In this document: piece after piece, positions 26,548 to 35,170 of the stretch
Layout: every line of letters begins with the position of its first letter
How positions within the stretch are numbered: the stretch's first letter is position 1
Notes under the pieces: model-generated
The model's database searches: none
Seen by the model: only the letters and a program-made list of their open reading frames with translations
Told to the model about the DNA's origin: nothing
Origin: Pseudomonas fluorescens
Lineage (GTDB): Bacteria > Pseudomonadota > Gammaproteobacteria > Pseudomonadales > Pseudomonadaceae
NCBI RefSeq assembly: GCF_902497745.1
Contig: NZ_CABVHJ010000021.1
Coordinates: 1-64,000 of the forward strand
Length of the DNA stretch: 64,000 nt
Reading direction: 5' to 3'
Program-made: the position numbers and the translations under genes

Positions 26548-27366
26548 ATGCAGATGAACCCGAACAAAGACACCCAACTGTGCATGTCCCTGTCGGGGCG
26601 TCCAGGCAATTTCGGTCTGCGGTTTCATAACCATTTGTATGAACAACTGGGCCTGAATTTCTACTACAAGGCATTCAGCAGTAAAGACCTGACCGGCGCA
26701 GTCGGCGGCATTCGCGCCTTGGGCATTCGCGGCTGCGGCGTGTCGATGCCGTTCAAGGAAGCGTGCATTGCGCTGGTCGATGAGCTGGATGCGTCGGCGG
26801 CAGCGATCCAGTCGATCAACACCATCGTCAACACCGACGGCCATCTCAAGGCTTACAACACCGATTACATTGCTGTCGCGCAGTTGCTGGAAACCCACGC
26901 GGTGCCCAAGGATTCGACCTTCGCCCTGCGAGGCAGCGGCGGGATGGCCAAAGCGGTGGCCAGTGCCTTGCGTGATGGCGGTTACAAAAACGGTTTGATT
27001 GTCGCCCGCAACGAGCGCGCCGGGCGTGCATTGGCGGATTCACTGGGTTATCGCTGGCAGGCGGAACTGGGCGAGGAGCGTCCACAGATGCTGATCAATG
27101 TGACGCCGGTGGGCATGGATGGCGGGCCGGAGGCGGGGCAACTGGCGTTCGAACCTCAAGTTATTGCTGCGGCTGAGACGGTATTTGACGTGGTCGCGAT
27201 TCCGTCGGAGACGCCGCTGATCGTGCGCGCTCGGGCCGAAGGCAAAAAGGTGATTACCGGGCTTGAGGTGATTGCGATTCAGGCGCTGGAGCAATTTGTC
27301 TTGTACACCGGCGTGCGCCCGAATGAAGCTCAGTTTGCGGCGGCGGTGGCGTTTGCCCGGAGCTGA
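26548..27366 (+). CDS. shikimate dehydrogenase-like protein
   Basis: 272 residues, AAGGAG 7 bp before ATG 26548. The AroE fold is clear: catalytic Lys in CGVSMPFKEA, INTIVNTDG, Asp in YNTDYIA, and the NADP loop LRGSGGMAKAVASAL. The usual N-terminal shikimate-binding SxS is replaced by LCMSLSGRPGNFGLRFHN, as in the HI0607/SdhL branch, whose members act poorly on shikimate. So its real substrate may differ. Cytosolic, alone. Confidence 0.82.
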   Translation: MQMNPNKDTQLCMSLSGRPGNFGLRFHNHLYEQLGLNFYYKAFSSKDLTGAVGGIRALGIRGCGVSMPFKEACIALVDELDASAAAIQSINTIVNTDGHLKAYNTDYIAVAQLLETHAVPKDSTFALRGSGGMAKAVASALRDGGYKNGLIVARNERAGRALADSLGYRWQAELGEERPQMLINVTPVGMDGGPEAGQLAFEPQVIAAAETVFDVVAIPSETPLIVRARAEGKKVITGLEVIAIQALEQFVLYTGVRPNEAQFAAAVAFARS

Positions 27367-27395
27367 TTCTTTGGTTTTGTGTTGATCTGGCGGGC

Positions 27396-27465
27396 CTCTT
27401 CGCGAGCAAGCTCGCTCCCACATTGGAATGCGTTCCCCTGTGGGAGCGAGCTTGCTCGCGAAGGC
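27396..27465. repeat. REPIN
   Basis: CTTCGCGAGCAAGCTCGCTC and the inverse GAGCGAGCTTGCTCGCGAAG, only about 20 bp apart (inward-facing). Confidence 0.85.
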
Positions 27466-27555
27466 CGCGACTCGGTTTCAAACTTCGATTGCCTATACTG
27501 CCTCCCCAGCAAGCACAGACTTGCCCATTCCACAAAAACCGTGACCGAGGCCCCC

Positions 27556-28074
27556 ATGCACCCACCCATCCTCAATCTGCATCAGGTCGAACTCGAACCC
27601 CTGCCCGAAGCCCTGGCCCCGGAAGGCGAAACCGCCGGTCGCTATCAGCAGCGCATGGCTCGTGTCGGCCAGCAAGTGGGTTCGCAGAAACTCGGTTATC
27701 GCCTGTACGCGTTGCCGCCGGGTATGCGCGGCAGCCCGTTTCACAGTCATCGGGTCAACGAAGAGATGTTTTATGTGGTGGCCGGGGAGGGTGAGGTGCG
27801 TCTTGGCGCCGAGCGTTTTCCGATTCGTGAGGGCGATGTGATCGCTTGCCCCCCGGGTGGCCCGGAGAAGGCCCATCAGATCATCAATACCAGCCAGGCC
27901 GAACTGCGTTATCTGGCGGTGAGTACCCAGCAGCAGCCGGAAATTTGCGAATATCCGGATTCGAACAAATATGCGGTGATGGATAATTTCAACGTCGATG
28001 CCGAGGGCAATGCCTCGGGTTTTGTGGCGGTGGCACGGCAGGCGGATGGGGTGGATTACTGGGATGGTGAATAA
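27556..28074 (+). CDS. cupin-domain protein
   Basis: 172 residues from ATG 27556 (MHPPILNLHQVE). One cupin barrel: motif 1 PFHSHRVNEEMFYVVAGEGEV gives the His-x-His and Glu metal ligands, motif 2 PPGGPEKAHQIIN the last His. Such single cupins are sugar or amino-acid isomerases, dioxygenases or binding proteins; which one cannot be told. Frame is open through the REPIN upstream, but GAGG and the fold favour this start. Alone between two REPINs. Confidence 0.82.
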   Translation: MHPPILNLHQVELEPLPEALAPEGETAGRYQQRMARVGQQVGSQKLGYRLYALPPGMRGSPFHSHRVNEEMFYVVAGEGEVRLGAERFPIREGDVIACPPGGPEKAHQIINTSQAELRYLAVSTQQQPEICEYPDSNKYAVMDNFNVDAEGNASGFVAVARQADGVDYWDGE

Positions 28075-28105
28075 CCCCAGATTTTGAAACCTGATGAATA
28101 ACCCC

Positions 28106-28192
28106 TGTGTGCGAGCCTGCTCGCGAATAGGCCGTGTCAGTTACATCATCGTTGAATGACACACCGCGTTCGCGAGCAAGCTCGCTCCCACA
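28106..28192. repeat. REPIN, left arm damaged
   Basis: The left arm reads CTGTGTGCGAGCCTGCTCGC, missing the GGGA seen elsewhere; the right arm is GCGAGCAAGCTCGCTCCCAC. Confidence 0.75.
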
Positions 28193-28207
28193 ATGTATTT
28201 GTGGTGA

Positions 28208-28855
28208 TTATTCGAGGCGGGCCAGGCGTTCTTCCAGCGCGGCGATTCGCGCTTCGAGCTCTTCGATGCGCTCGATCGAGACGCCACTGCTTGCACCGCG
28301 ATCCGATGGATTCTGCCGCGCCGCCAGGATGACCTCGATATCCGCTGGATCACCCAGCGCATGGGTGTAACGATCTTCACGTTGCCCGGCCTGGCGCGGA
28401 ATCAACACCGCCAGCCCCCGCGCAATCAAGCGCTCAAGCTGATGCACCACTTGCTCGGCATCTTCGAAATCATGCATGCGCCCGCTCCGGGTCAGCAGTT
28501 CATTGACGGTCTGCGGGCCACGCAAAAACATCAAACCGCTGAGAATCACCTGCGCCGGCACCAGTTCCAGTGCCTTGTCGACCTTGTGCTCCCAGCGGTC
28601 AGCGCGACTGCCCATCACCAGTTTGGCGAAACCGCGACCTTCCAGGGCGCGCAAACTCTGCCCGACCTGACCCTGAGTCAGGTTCATCACCGGTTCGCGG
28701 CTGGTTTTCTGGTTGCACGCCGTGACCAGCGCATTAAGGGTCAGCGGATAGGTTTCCGGACTGGTTGCCTGTTTCTCGATCAACGAGCCGAGGATGCGGA
28801 TTTCCGTGGCATTGAGCCGTGGTTCGTCGAAGGTGGATTCTGGTTCAGTGGTCAT
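28208..28855 (-). CDS. YceH (DUF480) family protein
   Basis: 215 residues. Two winged-helix halves: LNATEIRILGSLIEKQATSPETYPLTLNALVTACNQKTSREPVMNL at the start, then LRGPQTVNELLTRSGRMHDFEDAEQV. A C-terminal coiled coil (about 192-215, IERIEELEARIAALEERLARL) follows. Cytosolic, probably DNA-binding, unknown target. Length matches E. coli YceH. A lone leftward gene, divergent from the DUF1993 gene. Confidence 0.9.
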   Translation of the reverse strand: MTTEPESTFDEPRLNATEIRILGSLIEKQATSPETYPLTLNALVTACNQKTSREPVMNLTQGQVGQSLRALEGRGFAKLVMGSRADRWEHKVDKALELVPAQVILSGLMFLRGPQTVNELLTRSGRMHDFEDAEQVVHQLERLIARGLAVLIPRQAGQREDRYTHALGDPADIEVILAARQNPSDRGASSGVSIERIEELEARIAALEERLARLE

Positions 28856-28980
28856 CGCGCGTTCCCTTTGCAGTCGAAGGCGCCTAGCCTAATCCTTGCC
28901 AAACAAAAGGCAAGCCGTGTGGTCATCAAGCATGGCTATAATCGCCTCCTTGTTCCACCCAGCCACTACTCGAGATCGCC

Positions 28981-29490
28981 ATGACCATTTCCCTGTACGC
29001 CGCATCCGTCCCGGTTTTTCAACAGATGCTCAACGCCCTGAGCGATGTACTGAAAAAGGCTGAAGCCCACGCCACCGAGAAAAACATCGACCCGAACGCC
29101 TTCCTGCAGGCACGTCTGTACCCGGACATGTTCCCGCTGACCCGCCAGGTGCAGATCGCTGTCGACTTCGCCAAGGGCGTTTCCTCACGCCTGGCTGAAG
29201 TCGAAGTGCCGAAGTACGACGATACCGAAACCACCTTCGCCGAGCTGCAAGCCTTGATCGCCAAGGTGCTGGCCTACATTGGCGAGATCAAGCCAGAGCA
29301 GATCGATGGCAAGGAAGGCATCGAAATCGTCACCCGTCCGGGCACGCCGAAAGAGAAGCGCTTCAGTGGCCAGTCGTACCTGCTGACTTACGGCTTGCCG
29401 CAGTTCTTCTTCCACGTCACCACCACCTATGCGCTGCTGCGTCATAACGGTGTTGAAGTGGGCAAGCGGGATTACATGGGCGCGTTCTAA
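28981..29490 (+). CDS. DUF1993 family protein
   Basis: 169 residues, whole-length match to the family: SVPVFQQMLNALSDVLKKAEAHA at the start, FPLTRQVQIAVDFAKG, then LPQFFFHVTTTYALLRHNGVEVGKRDYMG. A helical bundle of the DinB-like type. No enzyme activity is known. Divergent from yceH with about 125 bp between; a third-family repeat follows. Confidence 0.87.
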   Translation: MTISLYAASVPVFQQMLNALSDVLKKAEAHATEKNIDPNAFLQARLYPDMFPLTRQVQIAVDFAKGVSSRLAEVEVPKYDDTETTFAELQALIAKVLAYIGEIKPEQIDGKEGIEIVTRPGTPKEKRFSGQSYLLTYGLPQFFFHVTTTYALLRHNGVEVGKRDYMGAF

Positions 29491-29499
29491 ATCGCCAGA

Positions 29500-29651
29500 A
29501 GCCCCTCCCCCAAAGGGAGAGGGGACTGACCGAGTTGTCTGTTCGAGATACGCCGACCTGAAACATCAAGTCGAACTCAGGTTTTGAACAGCACTCGGTC
29601 TGCCCCCTTTCCCCCTCGCCCCCCTTGGGGGGAGAGGGTTGGGGTGAGGGG
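29500..29651. repeat. third-family intergenic repeat
   Basis: Left arm GCCCCTCCCCCAAAGGGAGAGG, right arm CCCCCCTTGGGGGGAGAGGG then TTGGGGTGAGGG; the centre shares ATACGCCGACCTGAA with the copy at 22372. Confidence 0.75.
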
Positions 29652-29668
29652 GGAAAAGATCTCAGCCA

Positions 29669-29708
29669 CAAAAAAGCCCGCCAAGGTTCACACCATGGCG
29701 GGCTTTTC
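29669..29708. terminator. bidirectional terminator
   Basis: AAAAAAGCCCGCCA, loop, TGGCGGGCTTTTC; serves the leftward sstT and any rightward read-through. Confidence 0.88.
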
Positions 29709-29726
29709 ATTTCATTACAGCGAATA

Positions 29727-30959
29727 TCAAGCCGTGCGTTGGGCTTTCGCTTCTTCACCCAGACACGCCGCTGCGGTAAACAACACGTCAGTCGACGAGT
29801 TCAGCGCCGTCTCTGCCGAATCCTGCAACACGCCAATGATGAAACCGACCGCCACCACCTGCATGGCGATCTCGCTCGGAATGCCGAACAGGCTGCACGC
29901 CAACGGAATCAACAGCAATGAACCACCGGCCACACCCGAAGCGCCACAGGCGCAAATGGCGGCGACAACGCTGAGCAGAATCGCCGTCGGAATGTCCACG
30001 GCAATGCCCAGCGTATGCACCGCAGCCAGGGTCAGCACGGTAATCGTGATCGCCGCACCGGCCATATTGATAGTCGCGCCCAGCGGGATCGACACCGAGT
30101 AAGTGTCTTCATGCAGGCCCAGACGCTTGCTCAATTCCAGATTCACCGGAATATTCGCCGCCGAGCTGCGGGTGAAAAATGCAGTGATACCGCTTTCACG
30201 CAGGCACTTGAGGGTCAGCGGGTACGGGTTGCGACGCAGCTTCCAGAACACGATCAGCGGGTTCATCACCAGCGCCACGAACAGCATGCAGCCGAGCAAC
30301 ACGGCCAGCAGGTGCGCGTAACCGATCAGTGCGCCGAAACCGGAGGTGGCCAGTGTCGAAGCCACCAGACCGAAAATGCCCAGCGGTGCAAAGCGAATCA
30401 CCACGCGCACGATCAAGGTCACGCCGTTGGACAGATCCCCCAGCACTTCGCGAGTGGTGTCGCCGGCATGGCGAATCGCGACGCCCATGCCGATCGCCCA
30501 GGCCAGAATGCCGATGAAGTTGGCCTCGATCAGCGCCTTCACCGGATTGTCCACCACGCTCAGCAGCAAACTTTGCAAGACATCACCAATGCCGCCCGGC
30601 GCCGTTACCGAGACGTTTTCAGTGGACAGCACCAGATGCGACGGGAATGCCATGCTCGCAACGACGGCCACCACCGCTGCGGCGAAGGTGCCCAGCAGAT
30701 AGAGGAACAGAATCGGGCGGATGTGGGTTTCCTGGCCGTGCTTGTGGTTGGCAATCGAGGCCATGACCAACACGAACACCAGGATGGGTGCCACGGCTTT
30801 CAGCGCTGAAACAAACACCTTGCCGATAAACGCAGTGTCTTTCGCCACTTGCGGGGCAAACAACGCCAGGGCGATACCGGCAATCAGGCCGATCAGGATC
30901 TGTGCGACCAGGCTCAGGTTCTTCAGGCGTTGCAATAGAGAAGGGGATGAAGCAGTCAT
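29727..30959 (-). CDS. sstT: serine/threonine:Na+ symporter
   Basis: 410 residues, SstT/DAACS family. Segments: LVAQILIGLIAGIALALF at the start, then FFTRSSAANIPVNLELSKRLG, the serine-rich re-entrant hairpin, and SIPLGATINMAGAAITITVL with the NMAG substrate/Na+ site. It imports L-Ser and L-Thr with sodium. Start ATG 30959; terminator 20 bp beyond the stop. Confidence 0.94.
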   Translation of the reverse strand: MTASSPSLLQRLKNLSLVAQILIGLIAGIALALFAPQVAKDTAFIGKVFVSALKAVAPILVFVLVMASIANHKHGQETHIRPILFLYLLGTFAAAVVAVVASMAFPSHLVLSTENVSVTAPGGIGDVLQSLLLSVVDNPVKALIEANFIGILAWAIGMGVAIRHAGDTTREVLGDLSNGVTLIVRVVIRFAPLGIFGLVASTLATSGFGALIGYAHLLAVLLGCMLFVALVMNPLIVFWKLRRNPYPLTLKCLRESGITAFFTRSSAANIPVNLELSKRLGLHEDTYSVSIPLGATINMAGAAITITVLTLAAVHTLGIAVDIPTAILLSVVAAICACGASGVAGGSLLLIPLACSLFGIPSEIAMQVVAVGFIIGVLQDSAETALNSSTDVLFTAAACLGEEAKAQRTA

Positions 30960-31295
30960 AACGGCATCTCTGATTTTTTATAGGGTGCGAGGTGGCGTGA
31001 GGGCGGTGGACATCGGGGGCAGACCACCGTCACGCACCGAAAGGGCTGACGCGAGATCAACGCCAATAAACCGGTCGTTGAATAAGCTGTACGTTTTTCA
31101 GGGCGCGGACTTTATCACAGCGTAGGCCTTATCCTTCAGGCCTGTGACGATCTGCCACCGGATCAGGCAACAAAGTCGACAGGTTTGTGCAAGTCAGCCC
31201 GGACACACTCTGTTAAGATTGCGCATCCTAATTTTCAAGTCATGCCAGCGGGCCTCCGGGTCAACGCTGGTGTCGTCGTTTTGCTGGAGTTGCGC
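30960..31295. other. divergent gap between sstT and an MFS gene
   Basis: 336 bp. Holds both promoters; I see no repeat or structured RNA. TTAAGATTGCGCATCC at about 31212 is at the right place for a -10 of the MFS gene but is not convincing. Confidence 0.4.
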
Positions 31296-32459
31296 ATGCT
31301 GTTGCCCATTCTTCTGTTGTCCGCCGCCGGGTTCACGGTGCTGACCACGGAATTCGTCATCGTCGGCCTGTTGCCGGCGATTGCCCGAGACCTCGCAGTC
31401 ACCATCCCGCAGGCCGGGTTGCTGGTGACACTGTTCGCTTTCACCGTAGCGATGTTCGGGCCTTTCCTGACCGCATATTTCGCCCGCTTCGAGCGGCGCA
31501 AACTGTTTATCAGCATCCTGATCATGTTCGGTTTGGCCAATACCGTGGCGGCGTTGGCGCCGAACATCTGGGTGATGGCGATTGCCCGCTTGATTCCGGC
31601 GCTCGGTCTGCCGGTGTTCTGGGCCTTGGCCAGTGAGACTGCCGTGGACATCGTCGGCCCGGATTTCGCCGGTCGCGCGATCGCCAAGATCGGCTTCGGC
31701 ATTGTCTGCGCCACGGTGTTCGGCATTCCGGTCGGCACGCTGATTTCCGACGCCTTCGGCTGGCGCAGTGCCTTCGGCATTCTCGCGGTGATCGCATTTG
31801 CCAAAGCCTTGCTGCTATTTGTTTACCTGCCGAAAACCAGTCTGCACCAGCATCAGGTCAGCTTCCGCTCACAGTTCAAGATCCTGCGCAGCCCGTTGAT
31901 GATCGGCCACATTGTGCTGTCGATCCTGGTGTTCAGCGGCATGTTTACCGCTTACACCTATCTGGCCGACATTCTTGAGCGCCTCGCCGGATTCAACGGT
32001 ACTGTGGTCGGTTGGTGCCTGATGGCCTTCGGCGCGGTCGGGTTGATCGGCAACTCGCTAGGCGGCCGCGCGGTCGACCGGCATCCGCTGGGGGCGTCGG
32101 TGTTGTTCTGTGCGTTCATGATTTCCGGCATGGTCTCGCTGGTGCCGAACATTCATTCGCCGCTGGGGCTGGCGGTGGCGATGGGGATCTGGGGCATCAC
32201 CCAGGCTGCATTGTTCCTGGTCAGCCATGTGCGCCTGATGAAAGCCGCGCCGGAGGCGCCGGCCTTTGCTGCTTCGCTGAACATCGCCGGGGCCAATCTG
32301 GGGATTGGTCTGGGCGCCATCGTCGGTGGCCGGGTCATCGACAGCGCGGGTCTGGGCTTCCTTGGCTTTGCCGCCGCCGGCTTCATTCTGCTGTCGGTGT
32401 TCCTCGCCATGGTGTTGATGACGCTCAAGCCGCGCGAAATGTGCGCCGAGGCCTCATAA
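31296..32459 (+). CDS. MFS transporter (DHA1, AraJ-like)
   Basis: 387 residues, 12 segments. ATG 31296 (MLLPILLLSAAGFTVLTTEF) has TGGAGT 7 bp before; the longer frame adds a poor hydrophilic stretch. Motifs: TTEFVIVGLLP, loop FARFERRKLFI, RLIPALGLPVFWALASETAVDIVGP. Exporter of small molecules or sugars. It overlaps the convergent nhaR by 6 bp. A distinct branch from the MFS proteins at 9318 and 49324. Confidence 0.88.
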   Translation: MLLPILLLSAAGFTVLTTEFVIVGLLPAIARDLAVTIPQAGLLVTLFAFTVAMFGPFLTAYFARFERRKLFISILIMFGLANTVAALAPNIWVMAIARLIPALGLPVFWALASETAVDIVGPDFAGRAIAKIGFGIVCATVFGIPVGTLISDAFGWRSAFGILAVIAFAKALLLFVYLPKTSLHQHQVSFRSQFKILRSPLMIGHIVLSILVFSGMFTAYTYLADILERLAGFNGTVVGWCLMAFGAVGLIGNSLGGRAVDRHPLGASVLFCAFMISGMVSLVPNIHSPLGLAVAMGIWGITQAALFLVSHVRLMKAAPEAPAFAASLNIAGANLGIGLGAIVGGRVIDSAGLGFLGFAAAGFILLSVFLAMVLMTLKPREMCAEAS

Positions 32460-33353
32460 CGCGGTAAACAGCTCGCGTCGGGCACCTTCGGTAATCGCAA
32501 CGATGCCGGGGTGCTTGACCTTGCGCTCCACCGAAATGGCATAGAACGACTCGGTCACCGCGTCGGTCTGGCCAATCAGCTCGACGCCGTACTGGCGCTT
32601 CACTTCATCGGCAATCACGCTCGGGCCGATAAAAATCCCGCTGCCGGATTGGCCGAACGCCTGCATCAAGGCACTGTCATCAAATTCGCCGACGATTTGC
32701 GGCTGGATCTGCTGCTCGGCAAACCAGCGCTGCAAGCGGCTGCGCACCACGGTTTCCGGTCCGGGAATCAACAGCGGCGCGCCATGCAGGCTGCGCGGGA
32801 AGTCCTGACCGTATCTGGCTGCCAGTACCGGGGTGGCGAAGAAACTGATCCCGCATTCGCCAAGCTTCTGGCTGTAGCCCTTGATATCGAGGTGCGACGG
32901 CATCGGGCTGTCGGAGATCACCAGGTCCAGGCGCTGGATGGCCAGATCTGCGAGCAAGCGCTCGAGTTTGTCTTCGCGGCAGGTAATGCGCAGCGGCTCG
33001 TTCAATTCCATGGTCGGTGCGATCAGGCGATAGACGATGGATTTCGGCACCACGTCTGCCACGCCGACGCGGAACAGAATCTGCTGTTCGTTGGGTTGGG
33101 CGCGTAGCATCAGTTCCAGTTCGCCGCCCAGTTGAAACATTTGCTCAGCGTAGGGCAAGGCTTGTCGGCCAGCCTCGGTCAATTCGAGTTGCCGGCCAAC
33201 CCGTCTGAATAATTCGATGCCGTAAGTTTGTTCGAGCAAAGAAATCTGCCCGCTGATGGTCTGTGGCGTCAGGTTCAGTTGCTCGCAGGCGCGCACGATG
33301 CTGCCGGTCTTGGCCACGACCCAGAAGTAATGCAGTTGTCGGTAGTTGAGCAT
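32454..33353 (-). CDS. nhaR: LysR-family NhaR-type activator
   Basis: 299 residues. MLNYRQLHYFWVVAKTGSIVRACEQLNLTPQTISGQISLLEQTYG matches the NhaR N terminus (YFW, LTPQTISGQI), with sequence in common to the end. In E. coli NhaR senses Na+ and turns on nhaA. Here no antiporter is adjacent; the nearest gene is an MFS exporter that overlaps it tail to tail. So the target is unknown, and it may act on distant genes. Confidence 0.87.
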   Translation of the reverse strand: MLNYRQLHYFWVVAKTGSIVRACEQLNLTPQTISGQISLLEQTYGIELFRRVGRQLELTEAGRQALPYAEQMFQLGGELELMLRAQPNEQQILFRVGVADVVPKSIVYRLIAPTMELNEPLRITCREDKLERLLADLAIQRLDLVISDSPMPSHLDIKGYSQKLGECGISFFATPVLAARYGQDFPRSLHGAPLLIPGPETVVRSRLQRWFAEQQIQPQIVGEFDDSALMQAFGQSGSGIFIGPSVIADEVKRQYGVELIGQTDAVTESFYAISVERKVKHPGIVAITEGARRELFTAL

Positions 33354-33486
33354 GACGGTCTACAGTTCGTGAAAACCGAAGTATAGCCGCTAAAAATACG
33401 AATTTTCCTGAAGTGTTTGTCTCCCTAGAATGCCCAGCCATCGACGGCCGGTCTGTGAGCCTGTCTGTTCATTCGAAGGAAACCTT

Positions 33487-33729
33487 ATGAAATATACAAT
33501 TCCAGCATTGATGTTTACGTCTTTACTGCTTCTTGCCGGTTGCGATCAGGCTGAAAAAAGCGCTCAGCAACTGATGGGCAAAGCCGCCGAAAGCGCCAAG
33601 CAAGCGATTGACGACACGCATAAAGCTGCCGAGCAGGCACTCAGCGATGCCACCGGCGGGTTGATCGAGAAAAAAGAAGTACCGGAAAAAGACACGGAAA
33701 AATCCGAATCTTCCTCCAAGACCATCTAA
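33487..33729 (+). CDS. small lipoprotein, Ala/Lys/Glu-rich
   Basis: 80 residues from ATG 33487 after GAAGGAA. Signal plus lipobox LLLAGC with Asp next (DQAEKS), so inner-membrane retention is likely by the Asp+2 rule. The rest is helical and charged: AQQLMGKAAESAKQAIDDTHKAAEQALSDA, then a disordered KEVPEKDTEKSESSSK tail. It resembles short amphipathic stress lipoproteins. Function unknown. 29 bp ahead of the TerC gene, likely one operon. Confidence 0.75.
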   Translation: MKYTIPALMFTSLLLLAGCDQAEKSAQQLMGKAAESAKQAIDDTHKAAEQALSDATGGLIEKKEVPEKDTEKSESSSKTI

Positions 33730-33758
33730 TTCGTCTTACACAGAGTCAGGACTGACCC

Positions 33759-34508
33759 ATGGAATATCTGTTACAGCTCGCCGCCAGCCCCACCGCTTGG
33801 GTTGCTTTGGCCACATTGGTGGTGATGGAAATCGTGCTCGGCATCGATAACCTGATCTTTATCTCGATCCTGACCAACAAATTGCCTAAGCAATACCAGC
33901 AGAAGGCGCGCCGCATCGGTATCGGCATGGCGTTGATCCTGCGTCTGGCGCTGTTGAGCACCATCGCCTTCATCGTGCAACTGACTGCGCCGGTGATCGA
34001 AATCCTGGGTCAGGCGTTCTCCTGGAAGGACATGATCCTGATTGCCGGTGGTCTGTTCCTGGTCTGGAAAGCCACGACCGAGATCCATCACAGCATGGAC
34101 CCGGCACCGGAGGATCCGAAGTCGGCGACCTCGACGGTTACCCTGGGTTTCGCTGCCGCTATCGGCCAGATCCTGATGCTCGACATGGTGTTCTCGATCG
34201 ACAGCATCATTACTGCCGTCGGCATGACTGAACACTTGCCGATCATGATCATCGCGGTGGTGGTGTCGGTATTGGTGATGTTGTTTGCTGCTGAGCCGCT
34301 GGCCAAGTTCATCAACGACAACCCGACGGTGGTGATGCTGGCCCTGGGCTTCCTGATCATGATCGGTATGACCTTGATCGCTGAAGGCTTCGGCGCCCAT
34401 GTACCGAAAGGTTATGTGTACGCGGCCATGGCGTTCTCGGCAGCGATTGAAGTGCTAAACATGATGTCTCGCAGGGCGAGGCAGAAGAAGCTGGCTGAGC
34501 AGGCGTAA
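33759..34508 (+). CDS. TerC-family membrane protein
   Basis: 249 residues, 7 membrane segments. The acidic core residues are present: VLGIDNLIFISIL and DMVFSIDSIITAVG. TerC/Alx/YgdQ proteins work in metal (Mn2+, tellurite) or protein-secretion-linked ion exit; this one is closest to the short YgdQ/YoaE type without a CorC domain. Substrate not determined. Terminator follows at once. Confidence 0.88.
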   Translation: MEYLLQLAASPTAWVALATLVVMEIVLGIDNLIFISILTNKLPKQYQQKARRIGIGMALILRLALLSTIAFIVQLTAPVIEILGQAFSWKDMILIAGGLFLVWKATTEIHHSMDPAPEDPKSATSTVTLGFAAAIGQILMLDMVFSIDSIITAVGMTEHLPIMIIAVVVSVLVMLFAAEPLAKFINDNPTVVMLALGFLIMIGMTLIAEGFGAHVPKGYVYAAMAFSAAIEVLNMMSRRARQKKLAEQA

Positions 34509-34521
34509 CTGCTGAAAGTAC

Positions 34522-34562
34522 AAAAAACCGCCTGAACTCTTAGAGGTCAGGCGGTTTTTTTT
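34522..34562 (+). terminator. rho-independent terminator
   Basis: AAACCGCCTGA, loop, TCAGGCGGTTTTTTTT. Confidence 0.9.
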
Positions 34563-34593
34563 GATTCAAGATTTGCCGTGTGGAATAGAACCC

Positions 34594-34743
34594 GCCCCTC
34601 ACCCCAGCCCTCTCCCGAGGGAGAGGGCGCCGATTTTTGTGGTTTTCAAACTTGAGTTCAGCTCGGTATTTCAGGTCGACGTAATTCGAGCATGCCACTC
34701 GGTCAGTCCCCTCTCCCTCTGGGAGAGGGCTAGGGTGAGGGGC
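34594..34743. repeat. third-family intergenic repeat
   Basis: CCCCTCACCCCAGCCCTCTC and GGGAGAGGGCTAGGGTGAGGGG, inverted; centre has TTTCAGGTCGACG, similar to the other two copies. Confidence 0.8.
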
Positions 34744-34765
34744 TTTTCGCTTTTGACGTTAATCC

Positions 34766-34936
34766 TCAATGCGCGGCGGCGTGTCGTACCCGGTGCTTCT
34801 CGTTTTTCTCAACCGCAGCAGGCTGAACCGGATGGTGATGGTGGCGCCGCGAAACCCGCAGCACACCCCACAACATGGCAGCGGCCACGGCCAGCCAGCC
34901 GGCAATCAACATTACGATGGTCATGGTCAGGCTCAT
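34766..34936 (-). CDS. small one-segment membrane protein, His-rich tail
   Basis: 56 residues from ATG 34936 (MSLTMTIVMLIAGWLAVAAAML) with AGGAGG 6 bp before. One membrane helix (3-25), then a basic cytosolic tail RVSRRHHHHPVQP and ending KHRVRHAAAH. Four His in a row suggest metal contact, but this is only composition. Function unknown. Confidence 0.65.
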   Translation of the reverse strand: MSLTMTIVMLIAGWLAVAAAMLWGVLRVSRRHHHHPVQPAAVEKNEKHRVRHAAAH

Positions 34937-35170
34937 CAGTGCCTCCTCTTCGCCCTGCATCGGGCGCACACTTTTTCAATTCGCTCTGTTTCAGTGACAG
35001 TCTAGACAATGGGGTGTTTCAGACTATTGACCAAAGGTCGATTGCGACCAATCAGTTTGCTCTATGCAATCGGCGTGTCTGCCGCTTAAGGCTATACCGC
35101 AGCCGGGCGCGGCCCTATGATCGCAGGCGTTGCCGGAGCACGATGACCGGCGTCTGAACAGAGAGTGATG

